Origin: Escallonia rubra
Lineage: Eukaryota > Streptophyta > Magnoliopsida > Escalloniales > Escalloniaceae
Assembly: GCA_033065855.1 (NCBI GenBank)
Contig: JAVXUO010001427.1
Span: 124,001-188,000, forward strand
Length of the DNA: 64,000 nt
Direction of reading: 5' to 3'
The notes beneath the pieces are model-generated. The model was not told where the DNA came from. It worked only from the letters and a program-made list of their open reading frames with translations, and did no database searches. A program made the position numbers and the translations under genes. Shown here piece by piece: positions 11,472 through 22,921 of the stretch (its first letter is position 1; every line of letters begins with the position of its first letter).

Positions 11472-11483
11472 TGGTATCAGAGC
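11472..11483 (+). other. Exact tRNA-iMet primer-binding-site sequence
   Basis: TGGTATCAGAGC is the exact complement of the plant initiator methionine tRNA 3' end used to prime LTR retrotransposons. It is followed about 85 bp later by TGTTGAGAAATAAG, an LTR-start-like word. The unit B equivalent at 25324 reads TGGTATCAGAGT. It marks a short LTR element remnant in U5. No gag or pol sequence is nearby. Confidence 0.5.
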
Positions 11484-11644
11484 GGATTAATCTGGGCCCG
11501 ATAAATAATTCAAAAATTAAATTCACTGCCTCCCAACCACGTGCTAGGCTCATGTTGAGAAATAAGTTTCATATCGGTCAAATAATGATAAAAAAAAAAC
11601 TCATTCTACACAAACTCTGTAGGCCTTTTCCTTTGTTTTTTAAT

Positions 11645-11802
11645 TGGTCGAGTAGGCATATATACGTCTCTTTCACGTTTCAATCGGTCACGTAAGGAAA
11701 GCGACAAAGGAATTGTTTTTAAATGGTCAAGTAGGCGTATATACGTCTCTTTTACGTTTCAATCGGTCACGTAAGGAAAGCGACAAAGGAAAACGTAAGG
11801 AA
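11645..11802. repeat. 79-bp tandem duplication
   Basis: TGGTCGAGTAGGCATATATA at 11645 recurs as TGGTCAAGTAGGCGTATATA at 11724, and the following CGTCTCTT...GCGACAAAGG text is repeated too. Unit B has the same doublet at 25499 and 25578, so it predates the large duplication. Confidence 0.85.
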
Positions 11803-11809
11803 ATTAGGG

Positions 11810-13950
11810 GGCTTCAGTTCGGTCAAGAGGGTTGGAAGACTTCGATTTGTGTGTTTCGCTTTATCTTAGCAACCAAGGAAAATGATTTTCCTACGAAGCT
11901 ATGTTCTTCGTGAAGAAATTAAACTTTTCCTTCGATGTTATAATGTAAAAAAGGTTTTAGCTACGATCTACGTAATGAGAATAGCCTTCAAATCTCTCGT
12001 ATAGTAGCTGATAATCATTAGTACTAAAAGCATTAAATACTCTCATTTGTTGCTAAAAGTGGTCGGACTGCATTTACTGCCACTGGTGTGGATGCTGGGA
12101 GTTGGGCTGTTCATGACTCCCTCCACACACTCATCACCTCATGAGATGTTCCCCCACCCTTTTTGATTCTTTACAATAAGAATCCTTTCAGCATAAATCA
12201 GTGTTAGTTTCTTGTCAACGTTTTCGCTTAGTTTTTTATTTAAATATAATTATTTCGAGTTGTATATATATTATCTTATATCGATTGTAAATCAGGGTTA
12301 ATTGTCGTTAATTTTGTTATGGCGTGATATTCCACATCAGAGGTATAATATTTTTTTACTGGTCTTATACGACCCTACTCATGAACTCATGAGTACCTTC
12401 TGGGATAGAATTTTGAGGAAAGAATTACCCTGTGCTGGGACTCTGGACCGGTTAGTTACATATGGTAGAACATGTAATGCACTTTATTGACATGGAAAAG
12501 TTATTTGTGTTATTGAAAAGATTTTTATGCCGTAATTGCAAAGCGAGATAGTTTAAATCAATCTTTTGGTGCTTAATTATAGAGGTCTTACTAATAAAAG
12601 AATGATATTGTAAAATTTTTAATTATTTCTTTTATAGTCAAAGACGATGTAGAGAGTCGTAACTCATAAGGTTGCAAGCATGCATGTATTCAAGTTCTGG
12701 ATTTAGAGAGTCGTAACTCATAAGGTTGCAAGCATGCGTGTATTCGAGTTTTGGATTTAGATCTCGTTTTTATAAGGATTTATTTATCGAGGCTTGTAGC
12801 ATGTTAATGAAATTGCTTGTGCTTCGCAAGAGATCGACCAAGTGTAGCCATATTCTAAATCTTTTGAGAAAACGACAAACCATATCAATAATTCCTTTTA
12901 TAGCATAGCAAGATAAATAACTTTGCTTTTTTTTTTTTCCAGAAAAACTAAATGAAATTTTCAGAGTGGGAAACAAGTGATTTTTTCTATAAACATATAT
13001 GCTACTCTGTATTAAATTTTAACGGTTATTCAAGAGGAGAACCTCTTATTACCGCATTCGACTAGTAATACAAGGATACAGAAGTACCTGAATATAACAA
13101 ATTTTGGTAAAATCTAAACTCAATAGTAAATGGATCAAATAGCGACTTTCGAGAGCTAAAAAGAAAGGGATTTTATATACAAAACAACACTTTATTTTTC
13201 TAGAAAATGCAAATGAGCATCGAAAAAAGAAGCATGTTTTTTTGTGGAGATTCCGTTCCCGCGCAAATTAAAGAAATTTGGGTATTTCACTATTTTGAAC
13301 GTGATTGATCTTTTTCTTGTTTTTTTCTTTTTGGGTTGTTCAAAATTCAAAACGTTAAATTTTGGACTTGGCTTTGTGAGATTTATTAAACGAACAAACT
13401 TTGGCTCCTACCCGGATTATATGAATCTTCCTCCAACCCCGTATATAGTGACAATTAAACACCGTTGAATTGCGAGGGAGCGCCACCTTGCAAGTCACAG
13501 CTGGCGCATTGACTCGCCGGTCAATTGGACGGTCACCGTGGTTGACTTTGACTTCTAGAATTTGGAAAACAACAATTTGAGGCTGGCATTTGTGAGCTTG
13601 TCCTTGCCCAGCTCCGTATTAAATGAGACTTTAAATCAAGTAAATCTTATTTCACTGGCTTTAGATCTCTTGTTTTAATTTTGCATTGTCATGTGGGACT
13701 GCCTTTATTTAAACCACAGGCTTGAAATACTAACACATAGAGCTCGAAATCGAGCAAAAACTTGAGCTGGAACGACATTTAGAGATAACGCTAGCTGGAC
13801 TGAGCTGAGTCAGAATATGCATTTTAATGTCAACAAAAGCACGACCAAACTTTAGTTCCTTGAGTTCAACTCTTGGCAAATGTTACAATTTTCTTGACTA
13901 TTTTTGTTTTTTCCAGTTAAATTCACGTGCTATAACTGGTAACTATTATG
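11810..13950. other. Gene-free stretch of unit A
   Basis: This AT-rich DNA is shared with unit B (about 25665-27870). I see no conserved coding frame. It holds the 54-bp doublet at 12651-12758 and otherwise nothing I can name. Confidence 0.5.
12651..12758. repeat. 54-bp tandem duplication
   Basis: AGAGAGTCGTAACTCATAAG begins at 12651 and again at 12705. Unit B carries the same doublet at 26514 and 26568. It therefore predates the large duplication. Confidence 0.85.
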
Positions 13951-13960
13951 GGCTATATAT

Positions 13961-14008
13961 AACAACTACAGAGTACTTTGATATATATAACAACTACAGA
14001 GTACTTTG
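13961..14008. repeat. 28-bp tandem duplication private to unit A
   Basis: AACAACTACAGAGTACTTTG occurs at 13961 and 13989. Unit B has a single copy at about 27834. This is a slippage event after the large duplication, close to where the A-specific segment starts. Confidence 0.8.
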
Positions 14009-15420
14009 ATATACTGATTAATGAAAAACAAAATCACATGTAGCGTCCTATCTGCTTAATTAAGGATACTAAAACTCGCATCCTATCCATTTAATTAAGG
14101 ATATTTAAACTCATGTATCTCCAATCAAAAATAAAAATGAAAAGAACCTAGTACATCAATATGGAAGATTCTGTGTAAACATTTGGGGTTCTTGTGCTCG
14201 GAATTTTTATCTATCCGGATCAAAAATCTCGCAGGAAAAATAGAACTCATAGTTGTCTTTCTGTCTTGTTAGTCTTACGCATTCCTCTTATTATTTAGAG
14301 CATATTGGGTGATCCAGAACCGATCATCACGACCATCTAGACCCGTTGTAAAATCATTCAATATCTCTCTTAACTGTAGTCCAATTACATCATCCCCCAG
14401 TGTACTTTCACTAAAATATACTTCGCACATTTATTAGTATCAAACCCTCTAAGCTACAATGTCAAAATGCTAATTCATTTAACTATGTATGTTGCTTAGA
14501 AAAAGGATTACAAAGATTTGGTGCAAGTATGAATGCCTATGGTGCTTTTTTTCTTTTTTCTTAATTAAGGTGGAAAACTTCATATATGAGGCATGAGTCT
14601 ATTTTTCTCAGTTACACGAGTAGACAGTCTACTATCGCAAAAAATCAAAAAATAGTATTAGAATTTTTATGACCAGATCGAATTTTTTAAAAAAGGACAA
14701 AGTGTAGGGATACTATTTACAATCAAAATGTAAATGATGAACAAAAAATCAAGATGTGAGCTTTCATCCAAGGAGACTTCAACTAGGATGATTTGATTCT
14801 AACGTGTTAATGATGCATGCCCTTTCTTTTGCCACATTAATTCACAGGTTCAATTTACTATTGTGATGTTTAGATGGTGGCGATTGATTTAACGATGTTG
14901 ATTGGAATTAATTGATAGGTTTGCCTCGGCTCGCACGACTGCTATCCAGTTTTTCGCCTAGGTATCACCTAGGCTGCGGAGATGCTTCGCGCAGGACTCC
15001 CGGTCATTCGCCTAGGGGGTGGGCTGTTCATCGCCTCAAATTACCGTCTACTTCCATCACTATCCTCATCATATTCAACCACCTTAGAAAGGGGAAAGTA
15101 GGGAATGACCCCTCTACTATACACGTTGTGCGATTTGCTCCCCTCCACTTCAAACTTAAGCACTAAACCCCCCCACAGTTACAGAAAATGGGCACTTTAG
15201 ACGGAAAACCGTTAAATATAACAGCGCGTGGTCAACACGCGCGTTGACTAACGATTTTTTTTTGTAAAATGACGTTTTTGCCCTTTTAGAAAAGAAAATC
15301 AGAAAAAAAACCCTAATTCTAACCACCCCACCCCCCCCCCCCCCGCCACCCAACCCCCTATCCCCCAACCCAATTCTGTCAACTCCCCCGACCACCGCAC
15401 CCCTTCATCTCCCCGTCTGC

Positions 15421-15705
15421 CTCCCTCTTCCCTGTCGCCGCACCACCCTCCCACTTCCCCTTCCCAGTCGCAGCGACTGTCCTACCCCTTCCCCGTTGCC
15501 GCGACCGGCCTCCCCCTTCCCCTTCCCCGTCGCAGCGACCGCCCTTCCCATTCCCCTTCCCCGTCGCACCGACCGCCCTTCCCCTTCCCCTTTCCCCGTC
15601 GCCACGACCGGCCTCCCCCTTCCCCTTCCCCGTCGCCGCAACCGGCCTCCCCCTTCCCCTTCCCCGTCGCCGCGACCACCCTCCCCTTCCCCTTCCCCGT
15701 CGAGG
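15421..15705. repeat. GC-rich 33-38-bp minisatellite
   Basis: About seven imperfect copies of a unit built from CCCTTCCCCTTCCCCGTCGC plus a GCGACCG-type tail. The other strand is very G-rich with repeated GGGGAAGGGG runs. Open frames across it encode Gly/Arg-rich or Pro-rich low-complexity peptides in several frames on both strands, as expected for a minisatellite, and are not credited as genes. Confidence 0.85.
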
Positions 15706-15890
15706 TGATCCATTGAATTGAATTGAAAATTTGAAATGGGATTTAGAGAGAGAAAGGCTGCCGGCGTGGTGGGGTGGGTTTGCCAGGGGCTCGCCGGCGT
15801 GGTTGGGTGTGGCGAGTCTGTCGGTGGCGTGGGGTGAGGAGGACACTTGGGCTGCCGGCGGCGGGAGCAAATTTGGAGAAGGAGAAGAGA

Positions 15891-16015
15891 AACCCTAATC
15901 TTCGAATTAGGGTTTCAAAACCCTAATCCGAAAATTAGGGTTTCAAAACCCTAATCCGAAAATTAGGGTTTCAAAACCCTAATCCGAAAATTAGGGTTTC
16001 AAAACCCTAATTTTA
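15891..16015. repeat. Telomere-motif palindromic 28-bp repeat
   Basis: About four tandem copies of a 28-bp unit: CCCTAATCCGAAAATTAGGG followed by TTTCAAAA. Each unit contains the telo-box words AAACCCTAA and TTAGGGTTT in opposite orientations, so every repeat can fold as a hairpin (CCCTAAT with ATTAGGG, and AGGGTTT with AAACCCT). The copies decay to the right. The alternating orientation argues against a true interstitial telomere tract. It is absent from unit B. Confidence 0.8.
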
Positions 16016-17474
16016 AGGTTTCAAAATCCTAATTTTTAAATCAAGATTTCAAATCTTCTAATTTTAGCATTTCAAAAGCTTAATTTGCAAATTAGTTGCT
16101 AAACCTAACGGCAATCGCGGTTCCTTTTTTTTTTTTTTTAACTCCCTTGTGGTCTTAGAAAAATACCATTGGTTTTGCTTTGTGAAGTAGTTGTGCTCAG
16201 TGAATCACCAATTGTAGCGGGATTGACCAGAGGAGGAGGGTCATGGGCAAAAATTGTAATTTAAATTTGAGGGGGGGGGGGGGGGATTGCACACCGTGTA
16301 TAGTACAGGGGGTCATTAGCTAATAAAGAAATAAGGGTATTTTGGTCATTTCACGCTATTTTTAACGGATCCGTCTAGGGTGCCCATTTTCTTAAACTGT
16401 GGGGGGTTTAGTGCTTAAGTTTGAAGTGGAGGGGGCAAATCGCACAACGTGTATAGTAGAGGGGGAAATTACCTCCCGATTTGCTTCAAAACTAAATATC
16501 AGATTACTAAAGTTTTTGAACTGAACTAATTCCGAGAGCAAATCAAGTTTTTTGACGGGGATCGAATATGAAATATAATTTAGATCAGACACCAAGTTCT
16601 ATGATAGAACGAGATAACAGTGGACGATTGCGACGGCCTCAGCGAGGCGATGCCTTTAGGATGCAATGGCAGTGGAGCTTGACACGTGGCAAATGCGGTG
16701 GTTCGTGGTGGTCAAGGGAAGGCTGTAATGGCGGACTGAAGCGAGCGAGCGAGAGACATGGTGCACGGACTGAAGAGAGTGTTGGAAAATACGTTCGTGT
16801 ATACTTGTGCAGAAAACAACTAAGTACGAAAATACTGAAATGTAATTTACTAAACAGAACAAACAGTATTAGTAAGAACAATTAAAATTAACTTACAGCA
16901 AAATCAGACAAACAACAATGAAAGAACCGATGCGTGAATTTGATTCACTATCCTTAAGACTTTATTCGTCCCGCAACGTGCTAACGGTCTCTTGACGAAA
17001 AGCCTCCCATGATACAACGGTAGTACGTCTGAAAATAGGAGCACTCCAAATTTGCAGACCCGTCTGAAATAGGAGCACTCTTTCGGACAAAGGAAAAAAG
17101 TACAGAAAAAACGAGACAGAAGAAAATTCGGAAGTTAATTGATTTTTCTGTAACCGACTCATTTTTATTAATTCACTGAGGGATGGGGCCCAACCCTTAG
17201 CTCAAGACTAAGCCTTATAAGGAGACAGTTTGACTTTATCTCTTCAATGTGGATACTATTTTCCCTTCAAGTTGAACCACCAACTTTAACTTCAACTTTC
17301 TCATTCACTTTCCATTTGTTGTAAACACGTCATTATGCCATGATCTTCTATTCCACTAGACGAACATGCATTAATTTGTTCCTAACCAAAATATGGTTTG
17401 GAACCCATTTAAAAATTGAGTCAAAGTTTAAAACTCAATTCCAACAGAGAGATGAAGTGGTCAGCAGGAAGAGG

Positions 17475-17499
17475 GGAGAGAGAGAGAGAGAGAGAGAGA
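17475..17499. repeat. (GA)n microsatellite
   Basis: A run of about 12 GA dinucleotides. The unit B counterpart (about 28240-28258) is shorter and interrupted. Confidence 0.85.
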
Positions 17500-17639
17500 T
17501 AGAGAGGTTATTAGAGAAAGGGCAATTATAAAAATTTATGAAACCTTTATTTTAAATGAGGAAAGCGAGCAATAATATTGCGACCGCCAAAAAAGAGAGA
17601 ACATGTCGATATTTTTGGAATGGATGGAATATGCGTTTC

Positions 17640-18108
17640 TATTATTCTAACAAAAATTATGTTACCAAGAAACAATAGCCCAAGTATTATAATCTGCGGT
17701 TGACTTGGCAATAGCACACAGTGGTCGTGCCAGTGTGTATGTCAAAGTCTGCAATTTGAAAGTCACGGCGCCCACTTCATCTCTCCTCGTTACGGTCTGC
17801 TCTCTGTTCCTCATTTTGACCACACCACATAGCAAGGAAAGAGACCCAGACCCTGAAACTTGAGTCAGAAAGAAGGAAAAACGAGGTTTTGACGAACGGG
17901 AGAGAGCTTCCCGACCACGCCACGGAAGACCCCCCTTTTGAGGAAATCACAGAGTGATTTTCTTTGGGCTCTCTTTCTTGCCGGTTTCACAGGTTCCTTC
18001 CATTTCAGCTCAGCTTTATATATACGTTTACGGGTCTGCACGGGCCTCAGATATACTTAGCTGCGTGATATTTGCCTACCCAGATCCTCAAATTCGCTAG
18101 TCAGAAAG
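17640..18108 (+). promoter_or_regulatory. Promoter and leader exon of EDR4-like copy A
   Basis: A TATATATA box lies at 18017-18024, and a leader exon appears to end at 18108 (GAAAG before GTAAAG). The leader intron then runs to CAG at 19084. W-box words TTGACT (17700-17705) and TTGACC (17816-17821) lie upstream; WRKY control would suit a defence gene but is inference. The same elements exist in unit B, so the truncated copy keeps a promoter that looks intact. Confidence 0.6.
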
Positions 18109-19156
18109 GTAAAGCTCTTTTCAGCAAGTATAATGAACATAAATTTGGTGGTCTGATCTGATTATTCTCTCAATTTTACTGTTTTTTCTTATGGCTTCAT
18201 TTGATCATTAGTTTGTAATGCTGTTTGCTTTGTTTATTTCGACACCTTATTGGGTCTCCATTTCTGTTTCTTTTATACATTGGGTTTATTTTTTCAGTTG
18301 CTGATTTTGCTGTTATAATCTTGTTCTAAATTCTTTGTTATTTAGTAACAGAATTCTGGTTTTTTTTTTTAGTGAAGAATATGGTAAATACAAATACGAA
18401 CTTTCTTTTTCCGTTTGTTTTTCAATTTACTGTTTGATTGCCATGTGGGCTCACCAGTTTCCGATCTCTATATATCAAGAACAATTATACTTCATGTTCT
18501 TGTATGCGTATCCGAGAGATCTTATGGTGATATAGTATTTGCTCTTTCTTTTTGCTATTTGTAGCTCATCGAGTGATTCAATTAGCGCTTGGCTTTGCAC
18601 TGTCGCATTCAGAGTGCATTTAATTGAGAAATTGCTTTAAGGTGTTTGTGGTACCAAACTATCTATTCGGGCAGAAGAATTCTACTGCTCTACATGTGAA
18701 ACTAAGCTTAACGTGACACTTGCAATGAGAGAGCTAGTTGCACGCTCTGATTTGGCGCTGCTATTGTCGAAAGTCTCAGTTTGTTGTATTTGAATAATAA
18801 AGAAAGTATACTGTTTTGGTGCCCAGACATGTTTTCAAGAAATTGATATGCATAATCTTGCGGCTTATCGGTTTAGTTTTTCTGCAACTGAATTTCTGGG
18901 AGGATGAGTATGTTAATGCCTCATGGAAGTCAGTATAAGTCTTGTAAACTTAACTTTTCCTTCTCTATAGTTAATATCATCATATTCTGTTTGACCAGCG
19001 TTGTATTGTAACTTTGCAATGAGTCAAAGCTTTCTTGTGTTATTTGGTACATGAACGCATGTTGATCTTTCTATACTTTTGCAGGTAGTAGAATATGGGT
19101 ATAGTTCGTGTCACTAGCCCAATATAACTTGGTTCATATCAGATAATTTGTGGGAC

Positions 19157-20943
19157 ATGAGTCATATGACCAGTCAGATGAATACTAAGGTTCGACTGGT
19201 TAAATGTCCAAGATGCCATGGGATTCTTCCAGAGTTGGCAGAGGTTCCCATATACAGCTGTGGAGGATGTGGCGCATTCCTTAAAGGTAATAACACTAGT
19301 ATGTTTACCACAATTGACAATCAATTACTGCACTAGATAATCTGCTATTGTCAAAACACATGAATGTTATAGTATATTATCAGCTACGTTGTTAAAGAGG
19401 GTGGGGTTCAGTCTAGGATATGTCATTGTATAGTTTGAGTTAACCATGCAATATTGAATACTTGCTCACTTCAATTCGAAGGACCTTAAGGCCAACCATT
19501 TGGGCACCTGACATGGACTACGTTTCGTAATTTTTTAATGACGGGAGTAAGGCACATAACCACTCCTTGTCTGCTTGGCTTGGACATCTTTCTACTGTTG
19601 GAGCTGCAGGAGCCTTGCTAATGCTTATTGGTTGTTGATTTGCAGAATTACATTTGATCTACTTAATACTTATAACTAATAGATGTATATTCCACAGCTC
19701 TGTTAAATTGCCTATTTTTCTCTATACAGCTAAAGTTAGAAAAAACCAATCCCAAGACCTAGGATCACGAATACATGAAGCAGATTCTAGCCAGAACAAT
19801 GAAGTGGAGCATGTCTCTGAAGAGAGAGAAGCTAGCATCTTAAATCAACGAGCAACTATCCCTTCCATTGAGGAACCTGCACTGCGCAAAAGCATTGGAA
19901 GGGATAACAAAAGAGAGGACCTTGGTGATGAATTTCGAAGCTCAATTGAGCTTACTTCTCATGAGGATGCAGATTCATCACCAGAAGTCAGAGCAAATAT
20001 AGCACCTGATGGAGATAATGGTCCTCTGGACCCATATGAGATAAGGGATCACTGTGATTCTAGGGATGGCAAAAGCGAGCGGGTTGATGTTGAATTTGAT
20101 AGCTCAGCTGAGCTTACTTCTCATGAGGATGCAGATTCATCACCAGAAGTCAGAGCAAATATAGCACCTGATGGAGATAATGGTCCTCTGGACCCATATG
20201 GGATAAGGGATCACTGTGATTCTAGGGATAGCAAAAGGGAGCGGGTTGATGTTGAACTTGATAGCTCAGCTGAGCTTACTTCTCATGAGGATGCAGAGTC
20301 TTCACCAGAAGCCAGAGCACATATGGCACTTGATGAAGATAATGGTCCTCTGGACCAAGACAAAATAAGTGATCAGAATGATTTTGGAAGAAACAGCAGG
20401 GAGCATCCAGGAGACATAAACTTCAGCGACGAAGTGTTGCCATCAAAGCTTAATCAAAACAAGTCATCATCGTCATCACCAGGAGCTGGAGCATATGAGA
20501 ACGAAGAGTCACCAACGTGGTCACCAGAAGCTGAAGTGCATGAGAATGAGGAATTGTCGTTGTAACCAGAGGCTGCTGCACTTGAGAACGAATCATGTTC
20601 CCCAGGAGGTGGAGCCGATGGGAAATCGTCGTTGTCTTTCTCACCAAAAGCAGGAGCACATGTGATCAAGTTGTCCTCATTTTCACCTGGAGCACGACCA
20701 AATGAGATTGAAGATTCATCCTCATTGTCATCTGGAGAGGGGAATGAAAGCAAAGACTCGTCGAATAATAGGGATGAAAATGAGTTTGAAGACTACACTA
20801 TAGAGCGGCCTGGTAATATGGATCTTTCGAATGAAGTTTCTTCATCCAGAGAGCTTCCTCGTTTTGAGATTGAAGAGCCATCGCAAGTAGCTGGAGGAGA
20901 TACAGAAGTGTATGAGGGTTTGTCGAGTAGCAAGGCAATTTGA
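19157..20943 (+). pseudogene. Truncated EDR4-like copy A
   Basis: Coding exons are 19157-19286 and 19730-20565, giving about 321 aa. It has the start ATG, the N-terminal zinc ribbon (CPRC then CGGC) and three 54-aa acidic repeats (19939-20424), all parallel to the intact copy at 29958-33691. A nonsense codon at 20563-20565 (TAA where copy B reads TCA) ends it. After that the frame stays open and collinear with copy B until the duplication junction at 20928, then stops at 20943 in array DNA. The C-terminal roughly 640 residues, with the second Cys-rich domain and the short coiled coil, are absent. It could still be transcribed from its own promoter and make a zinc-ribbon plus acidic-repeat fragment. 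A decaying pseudogene is the simpler reading. Confidence 0.85.
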
Positions 20944-21198
20944 TACACACGCCTACACCTACGGCCTTGGATGAAGTCTTTCAAGAAACAATCTTTCCAT
21001 CCGACTCACGAGGCATCTCTGTTCTTCAGCATCCTGTGTTGACATTGTCATGGTCTATACTGCATGTACATAGATAAGTGTAAGAGCTGAACTTGTTAAG
21101 ACTTGGTGTTTCCAGATATAGAATGTGTTTATGAGTTTGAAGTGATTTGCCCAAATGGTTTCACTAGTTAGACTACTATCAAGCGGTGTGAAGCGGTG

Positions 21199-21322
21199 AA
21201 TTGGGTTCATTTGACGAGTGTATTTCGAGATATAAATTTGATATAGGTAAATAATACTACAATTGGGTTCATTTGACGAGTGTATCTCGAGATATAAATT
21301 TGATATAGGTAAATAATACTAC
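21199..21322. repeat. 62-bp tandem duplication private to unit B
   Basis: AATTGGGTTCATTTGACGAG begins at 21199 and again at 21261, continuing to GGTAAATAATACTAC in both. Unit A has a single copy at about 7405-7465. It arose after the large duplication. Confidence 0.85.
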
Positions 21323-22921
21323 TACTTAATGAATGTTTTAATGTATAACCTATTGGAGCGTCTTTCTTCATTATTATATGTCAGTTGGTTCGGAATATAA
21401 TGCATTTTTTTTGCACCAGATCGAGAAAATGATTCGAACCCAGTAAACAATTTAATTTAAAATTAAAGTCAACGCCTCTCATCCGTGTGTAAGGCCGACT
21501 CAAGAGAAGACACATGAGAGAGTGTGTTGAAATATAAATTTCACACTAAATTAGTAATGATTAAATTTAATATACATGTGTTGTAGGTCTTATTATTCAT
21601 TGCTAATTAGTTGAGTAAAATTATAAACCAACAAAAGGGAATTGGGACTTCGGTTAACTCTGTTTCGCTTCAATCTGGCAACCAAGGAAAATTATTTTTT
21701 AAGGAAACTTCTTAGAGGCATCATCAGTAAGATTGAAATGCAGGTTTGTAACTTATATTATATTGTATTACTCATTTGTTATTATTTATTTCTAAAGTCC
21801 TAAGTAGTAAAGTAATATTCAACCAATGAGATCCTATATTATGTTTAAATTGAGTCACGCGTGATTCTATGTTAAGCGCTAGACACTATCATTCTTCTTT
21901 TACCTAATCACTTGGAAGAGTGGAAATTCTATTACGTTTTTGTTATTCCGATACTAAGTACAGAGTTTACGAGTCTCGTATACTTAAAACTATTGTAACC
22001 TAGACAATTAAATACGGAGCCATTCCGGATTTACAGTGAAAAGTTAACTATTTTACCGAATTATTTATGATTCACTGACAAAATTCTCCAATCAATTTCT
22101 TATTCTAAATAATTTCCCTTGCCGAATAATTTCCAAATATCGAATTTGTTAGATGGACACAAGTTGTCCAAGGCCCAGCTCAGGTCGGCCCGTAGTAAGT
22201 GTCTGTTTTAGTTTATCAGGCTTACTTCTTGTAGGGTGGGCGAATTGGGCCGAGCTCAGCCCAAGGAGGCTGTTGCTAACAGACTACAGGCCGGAGTCCG
22301 ACTTAGCCTCAATCTGACTTTGCCCAGCTTCTGTGATCCAGAGATCTAGTAAGTTGATCTAACTAATCTTTTTAAATATTTTTCAGAAAAACCATGATAT
22401 ATGCTAAGATTTCTGGCCAACGTGATAAATAAAAAAATAAAAAAAAAAAGATGATGAAAAGCACGCGATACTTTCTCGCACTTGCTTTCACTCTGCAGTT
22501 TCACGCTTCAATTAACAAATACGTGTCAACTTTATCTGCTTTTACGCTCTCGCTTTCGCTTTCGTTTTTACTCTCGCTCTCGTTCACAGTTACTCTCAAC
22601 GAACTGGTAACCTAGCTCACTATCATTCCATCCGATAACTATGAAAATCCTCCTTATGCTGCAGATCACGAACCTCAGAACCATTTGTGCTCCAAGAACA
22701 ACTTACGTAGGCCAAGTCTTCACAGCCAAAGTAGCCTGTCACATACCAATCGGTGCTAGCAATAGTTTGAACATTGCACCAAAAAAGCAATGAACAGCTA
22801 AGAGTTCAGCTTCTAATGGCATCCAGCAAGGCAGTCGGATACACGTCTACACCTACCGCCTTGGATCAAGCCTTTCTAGAGGCAATCTCTCCATTTGACT
22901 TACGAGGCATCTATTTACTAA

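Larger units (their letters stand above)
15091..16477. mobile_element. Non-autonomous TIR element with long inverted ends
   Basis: The left arm (about 15091-15236) and right arm (about 16335-16477) are inverted repeats well over 100 bp long. Matching words include CTCTACTATACACGTTGTGC, CACTTCAAACTTAAGCACTA and TTTAGACGG. Long arms with a GGGA-type end suggest a Mutator-like non-autonomous element, but no 9-bp target duplication is visible, so the superfamily is unsure. The inside carries a GC-rich minisatellite (15421-15705) and telomere-like repeats (15891-16015). A second partial end of the same family sits at about 16270-16320, so two members may be nested. Confidence 0.6.
14060..17183. 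other. A-specific 3.1-kb segment
   Basis: Up to about 14060 the two units match (GTAGCGTCCTATCTGCTTA). Unit A then runs through about 3.1 kb absent from B, and the match resumes near GGGGCCCAACC (A about 17185, B about 27925). B has only about 20 unrelated bases there. The segment holds the TIR element at 15091-16477 plus AT-rich flanks with no recognised gene. A short palindrome GCCTAGGTATCACCTAGGC lies near 14957. It could be an insertion in A or a deletion in B. Confidence 0.75.
7136..20928. repeat. Large tandem duplication, unit A (13.8 kb)
   Basis: The sequence from 7136 is repeated starting at 20929, and the two copies stay collinear until 31729 in the second. Unit A contains array units U3 (from 7136), U4 and U5, a MITE at 9076-9445, and the promoter and first part of an EDR4-like gene. 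It differs from unit B chiefly by about 3.1 kb (14060-17183), by a 28-bp tandem repeat at 13961, and by loss of about 58 bp in the first EDR4 intron. The two copies are very similar by eye across long stretches, including introns, which points to a fairly recent event. Confidence 0.93.

Noticed and set aside
15379..15870. 163-codon Gly/Arg-rich frame on the - strand (and Pro-rich frame on +)
   Set aside because: It is generated by the GC-rich minisatellite; several frames are open on both strands, which is expected from repeat composition and not coding.
15891..16015. True interstitial telomere or chromosome-fusion scar
   Set aside because: The telomere-like words alternate in orientation inside a 28-bp unit instead of forming a continuous TTTAGGG run, and they lie inside a TIR element.
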